This document shows positions 61,866 to 64,000 of a stretch of 64,000 nucleotides of DNA, in pieces (the stretch's first letter is position 1; every line of letters starts with the position of its first letter). Position numbers and translations under genes: made by a program. The notes under the pieces are model-generated. The model worked only from the letters and a program-made list of their open reading frames with translations, was not told the DNA's origin and searched no databases. The stretch is from Brevibacterium sp. CCUG 69071 (GTDB lineage Bacteria; Actinomycetota; Actinomycetes; Actinomycetales; Brevibacteriaceae), in contig NZ_PGFV01000002.1 of the NCBI RefSeq assembly GCF_021023135.1, positions 310,001-374,000 of the forward strand, given 5' to 3'.

Positions 61866-63253
61866 GAAACCTGCTTTCGATTGGTACGCGAGGTGTCCGC
61901 GCGGTTCGTGAGCAACGGCTGTTGCTGCTGGATGGATGGCTGGTTGATGTCTGCCGGTGCTTCGGTCGAATGCCGTGATGAGACGTTGACCGAGGCGAGT
62001 GCGGGGCCCGAGGCGAAGCCGGATGCTTCATCGGGGACGGGGATGAGGTCGCAGACCTCGCGGACCGCTCCGCGGCCGCCGGGCCGGTCGAGGACCACAC
62101 GAGCCGCTGCGAGCACCTTGGGATGGGCGTCCGCGACTGCGATGGGCCAGCCGACGACATCGAAGGCTTCGAGGTCGTTGATGTCGTTGCCGACATAGGC
62201 CACACGGGCCGGATCGAGACCGTTCTCTTCGATCCACGAACTGAGGATCATCGATTTATTGTCGATGCCCTGGGTTACGTCGACATGAAGTTTCTCTGCC
62301 CTGCGGGTGACGACTGGATTGCGTTCTTTCGACAGGATCATCACAGGAACCCCGGCCTTCACCAGTCGGGAGACGCCCATACCGTCGCCGCGGTGGACGC
62401 GCACCTGCTCATTGCCGTCCTCATCGACGTAGGCGCCGTCATCGGTGTGGACGCCGTCGAAGTCGGTGACGAGTGCGTCGACGTCGATGACCTGCGCGGT
62501 CTCCTGTGTCGAGGCGATCGCCCTGACCAGTGTCAGGTCCGACATGTCGTCGATCTCGCGGGCATGCTCGGGCGGGACCTCCTCGATGCCGATGCGGCCG
62601 AAGAAGCGGTGCTCGTGCTCGAGCAGGCCGTCGGTGCGCATGACGTAGAACGCCCCGGTCTCGTTGAAGTGCTTGGCCCGGTCCTGTCGGCGGGGACGGA
62701 AGCTCGCTTCGTGACCGACGGCCACGGCCTGCTCGCCGTCATCGAGGCGCCACAGGAACGAGTGGTCCTCTACGGCGGAGAACACGACATCGGCCTCCCC
62801 GCTGCGCACCGTGCGCACGGCATTGTCGATCGAGGCGGAGTCGATGAACGGGGAGGTGCACTGCATGAAGACGGTGGTGTCGAAATCCTCGCCGAGGCTG
62901 CCCAGCGTGTGGATGAGAGCCGATTCGCTGGTCGCGGTGTCCCCGGCGATCTCCGCGGGACGGTCGGCCACCTCGGCGCCGGCCCGGATCGCTTCCGCGG
63001 CGATGCCTGCGTGGTCGGTCGAGACGACCACCCGGTCGATGCTCGGGGTCGCCTTGGCGGCATTGATCGCCCGAGCCAACAGCGAGATTCCGGCGACCTT
63101 CTGCAGGTTCTTCAGGGGGATCCCCTTGGATCCGCCGCGGGCTGGGATGATGGCCACCGCCCGGTGCGGGCGTCCCGCGGCCTCGGATGCGGTGGGAGCT
63201 GCCGGCCCGGAAGCGGCCGGCGCTGGGGGAGTCATCGTAGAAAGGTCGTTCAC
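61862..63253 (-). CDS. neuA: CMP-nonulosonate cytidylyltransferase fused to HAD phosphatase
   Basis: The 463-residue protein has a NeuA domain (residues about 30-250) with ARGGSKGIPLKN at 38-49, then a KdsC-like HAD phosphatase domain (about 255-410) with D264-F-D266 in the DFDGVHTDD motif and a late GNDINDLE segment. A similar fusion occurs in animal CMP-sialic acid synthetases. A phosphatase here suggests a nonulosonate-9-phosphate intermediate, or a structural role. The start may be GTG 63253 or ATG 63235; no ribosome site is clear, so the mRNA may be leaderless. An unstructured Gln/Ser-rich tail follows residue 415. Confidence 0.87.
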
Positions 63254-63383
63254 AATGACACGACGTTAACGAGGCGGCGTTACCTCAAGGTGAATACGCC
63301 GTGTCGCCGAGGCGACCGAGCGGTGGCGGGGATGTGTCGGTTTCGTGTGCGAGAGCTCGGGAAGCGGTGCGTGGGAGCTGCAC

Positions 63384-64000
63384 TCAGCGCCAGGTGACGT
63401 TCCACATCCGGTCGTTCCAGGCCTCGAAGGGGATGATCTCGCCGGTGTAGATCGGCCAGAAGTAGGCGAAGGCGAGGACCGCGGCGGCGAGGATGAGACC
63501 GACGGTCATCCGCCGTGCCAGCAGCGGCCACGAGGGTCGGGCGCCGGGACTCCGACCCCACAGTAGGGTCAGGCAGTAGGTGAGCGCGAGGACGACGAAG
63601 GGGACCATGACGATCGTGTAGAAGGTGAAGATCGTGCGTTCCTGGTAGGCGAACCACGGCAGCCAGGTGGCGGCGAGCCCGGCGAGGATGACGGCCGGGC
63701 GGACGTCGCGGCGGGTGATCCAGACGATCAGGCAGGCGAGGATCGCCAGCGGGGCGAGTCCCCAGATGACGGGGTTGCCCACCGAGGTGATCGCCGAGGA
63801 GCACCGCTCCGCCACGCAGCCCATGCTGTCGTTGTCGTAGGACTCGTAGTAGAAGGAGGTGGGCCGCCATTGCACGATCCAGCCCCAGGGGTTCGACATA
63901 TAGGGGTGTTCCGAGTCGAGGCCGACGTGGAAGGAATACGCGGTGTAGTGGTAGTGCGCCAGCGAGGGCAGCCACTGCAGCCAGTCGGGCAGCGCCTGCC
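63384..64000 (-). CDS. Dolichyl-phosphate-mannose-type protein mannosyltransferase (PMT family), C-terminal part
   Basis: The frame is open to the window edge, so the gene is cut at its 5' end; about 205 residues are visible. They match the C-terminal four-helix region of PMT proteins: WLPSLAHYH, a HPYMSNPWGW motif, QWRPTSFYYE and then four membrane helices with ATWLPWFAYQERTIF between them. PMT enzymes add mannose from polyprenyl-phosphate-mannose to exported proteins. An ATG at 63899 is internal to the conserved region and is not the start. Confidence 0.85.
   Translation of the reverse strand, partial: QALPDWLQWLPSLAHYHYTAYSFHVGLDSEHPYMSNPWGWIVQWRPTSFYYESYDNDSMGCVAERCSSAITSVGNPVIWGLAPLAILACLIVWITRRDVRPAVILAGLAATWLPWFAYQERTIFTFYTIVMVPFVVLALTYCLTLLWGRSPGARPSWPLLARRMTVGLILAAAVLAFAYFWPIYTGEIIPFEAWNDRMWNVTWR

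Noticed and set aside
62123..63397. 424-codon plus-strand open frame over neuA
   Set aside because: Antisense shadow of the NeuA-HAD gene.

Overview
The window is high-GC chromosomal DNA with actinobacterial codon use, dense ATGA-type start/stop overlaps, many GTG starts and several likely leaderless promoters. The gene set fits a Gram-positive actinobacterium of the order Micrococcales, most likely Brevibacterium: many teichoic-acid polymerase domains, Stealth phosphotransferases, an LPXTG wall protein with a choice-of-anchor-G-like head, and a PMT-type mannosyltransferase. The genus is inferred from gene content. No rRNA, tRNA, CRISPR array, insertion sequence or prophage was recognised.

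Region 1 (1-19347) is a wall glycopolymer locus. It holds five CDP-polyol phosphotransferase domains in four proteins, one of them an 1190-aa membrane protein carrying two full copies. It also holds glycerol-3-phosphate cytidylyltransferase (TagD), a cytidylyltransferase/short-chain-reductase fusion of the CDP-ribitol or CDP-mannitol synthase type, a TarS/TarP-like glycosyltransferase, a second GT2 enzyme, an unusual CDP-alcohol phosphatidyltransferase, a membrane acyltransferase, a polysaccharide pyruvyl transferase and, on the other strand, two Stealth sugar-1-phosphate transferases. Together they could make and decorate a poly(polyol phosphate) teichoic acid carrying pyruvate, plus a sugar-1-phosphate polymer.

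Region 2 (19571-25769) is an operon of an HTH-TetR fused regulator and a complete oligopeptide-type ABC importer, closed by a strong hairpin. Region 3 (25965-32849) holds a DEAD-box RNA helicase, an AI-2E family membrane protein, an HSL-type esterase, a Pth2-like protein, a small acidic protein and a dGTPase-like HD hydrolase. Region 4 (32954-36643) is one large LPXTG wall protein with a repetitive Ala/Ser/Asp/Asn stalk, followed by about 730 bp without a supported gene.

Region 5 (37380-49170) is mixed metabolism: GalE, a methyltransferase, a hydrolase with a divergent MerR regulator, formate-tetrahydrofolate ligase, an ABM-domain membrane protein, a ProC-like reductase with a WYL regulator, VOC and SRPBCC proteins, and a lipoprotein class A beta-lactamase divergent from a LysR gene that is coupled to a second serine hydrolase. 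Region 6 (49275-51849) is the methionine importer metNIQ.

Region 7 (52323-64000) returns to surface glycans. A GtrB-like / polytopic membrane protein / GtrA triad is followed, on the minus strand, by a nonulosonic (sialic) acid locus: NeuA fused to a HAD phosphatase, a NeuB lacking its C-terminal SAF domain, a GT2 enzyme, a polysialyltransferase-like enzyme and two further glycosyltransferase-like proteins. The window ends inside a protein O-mannosyltransferase gene. The whole window therefore looks like two cell-surface glycan islands flanking housekeeping and transport genes.
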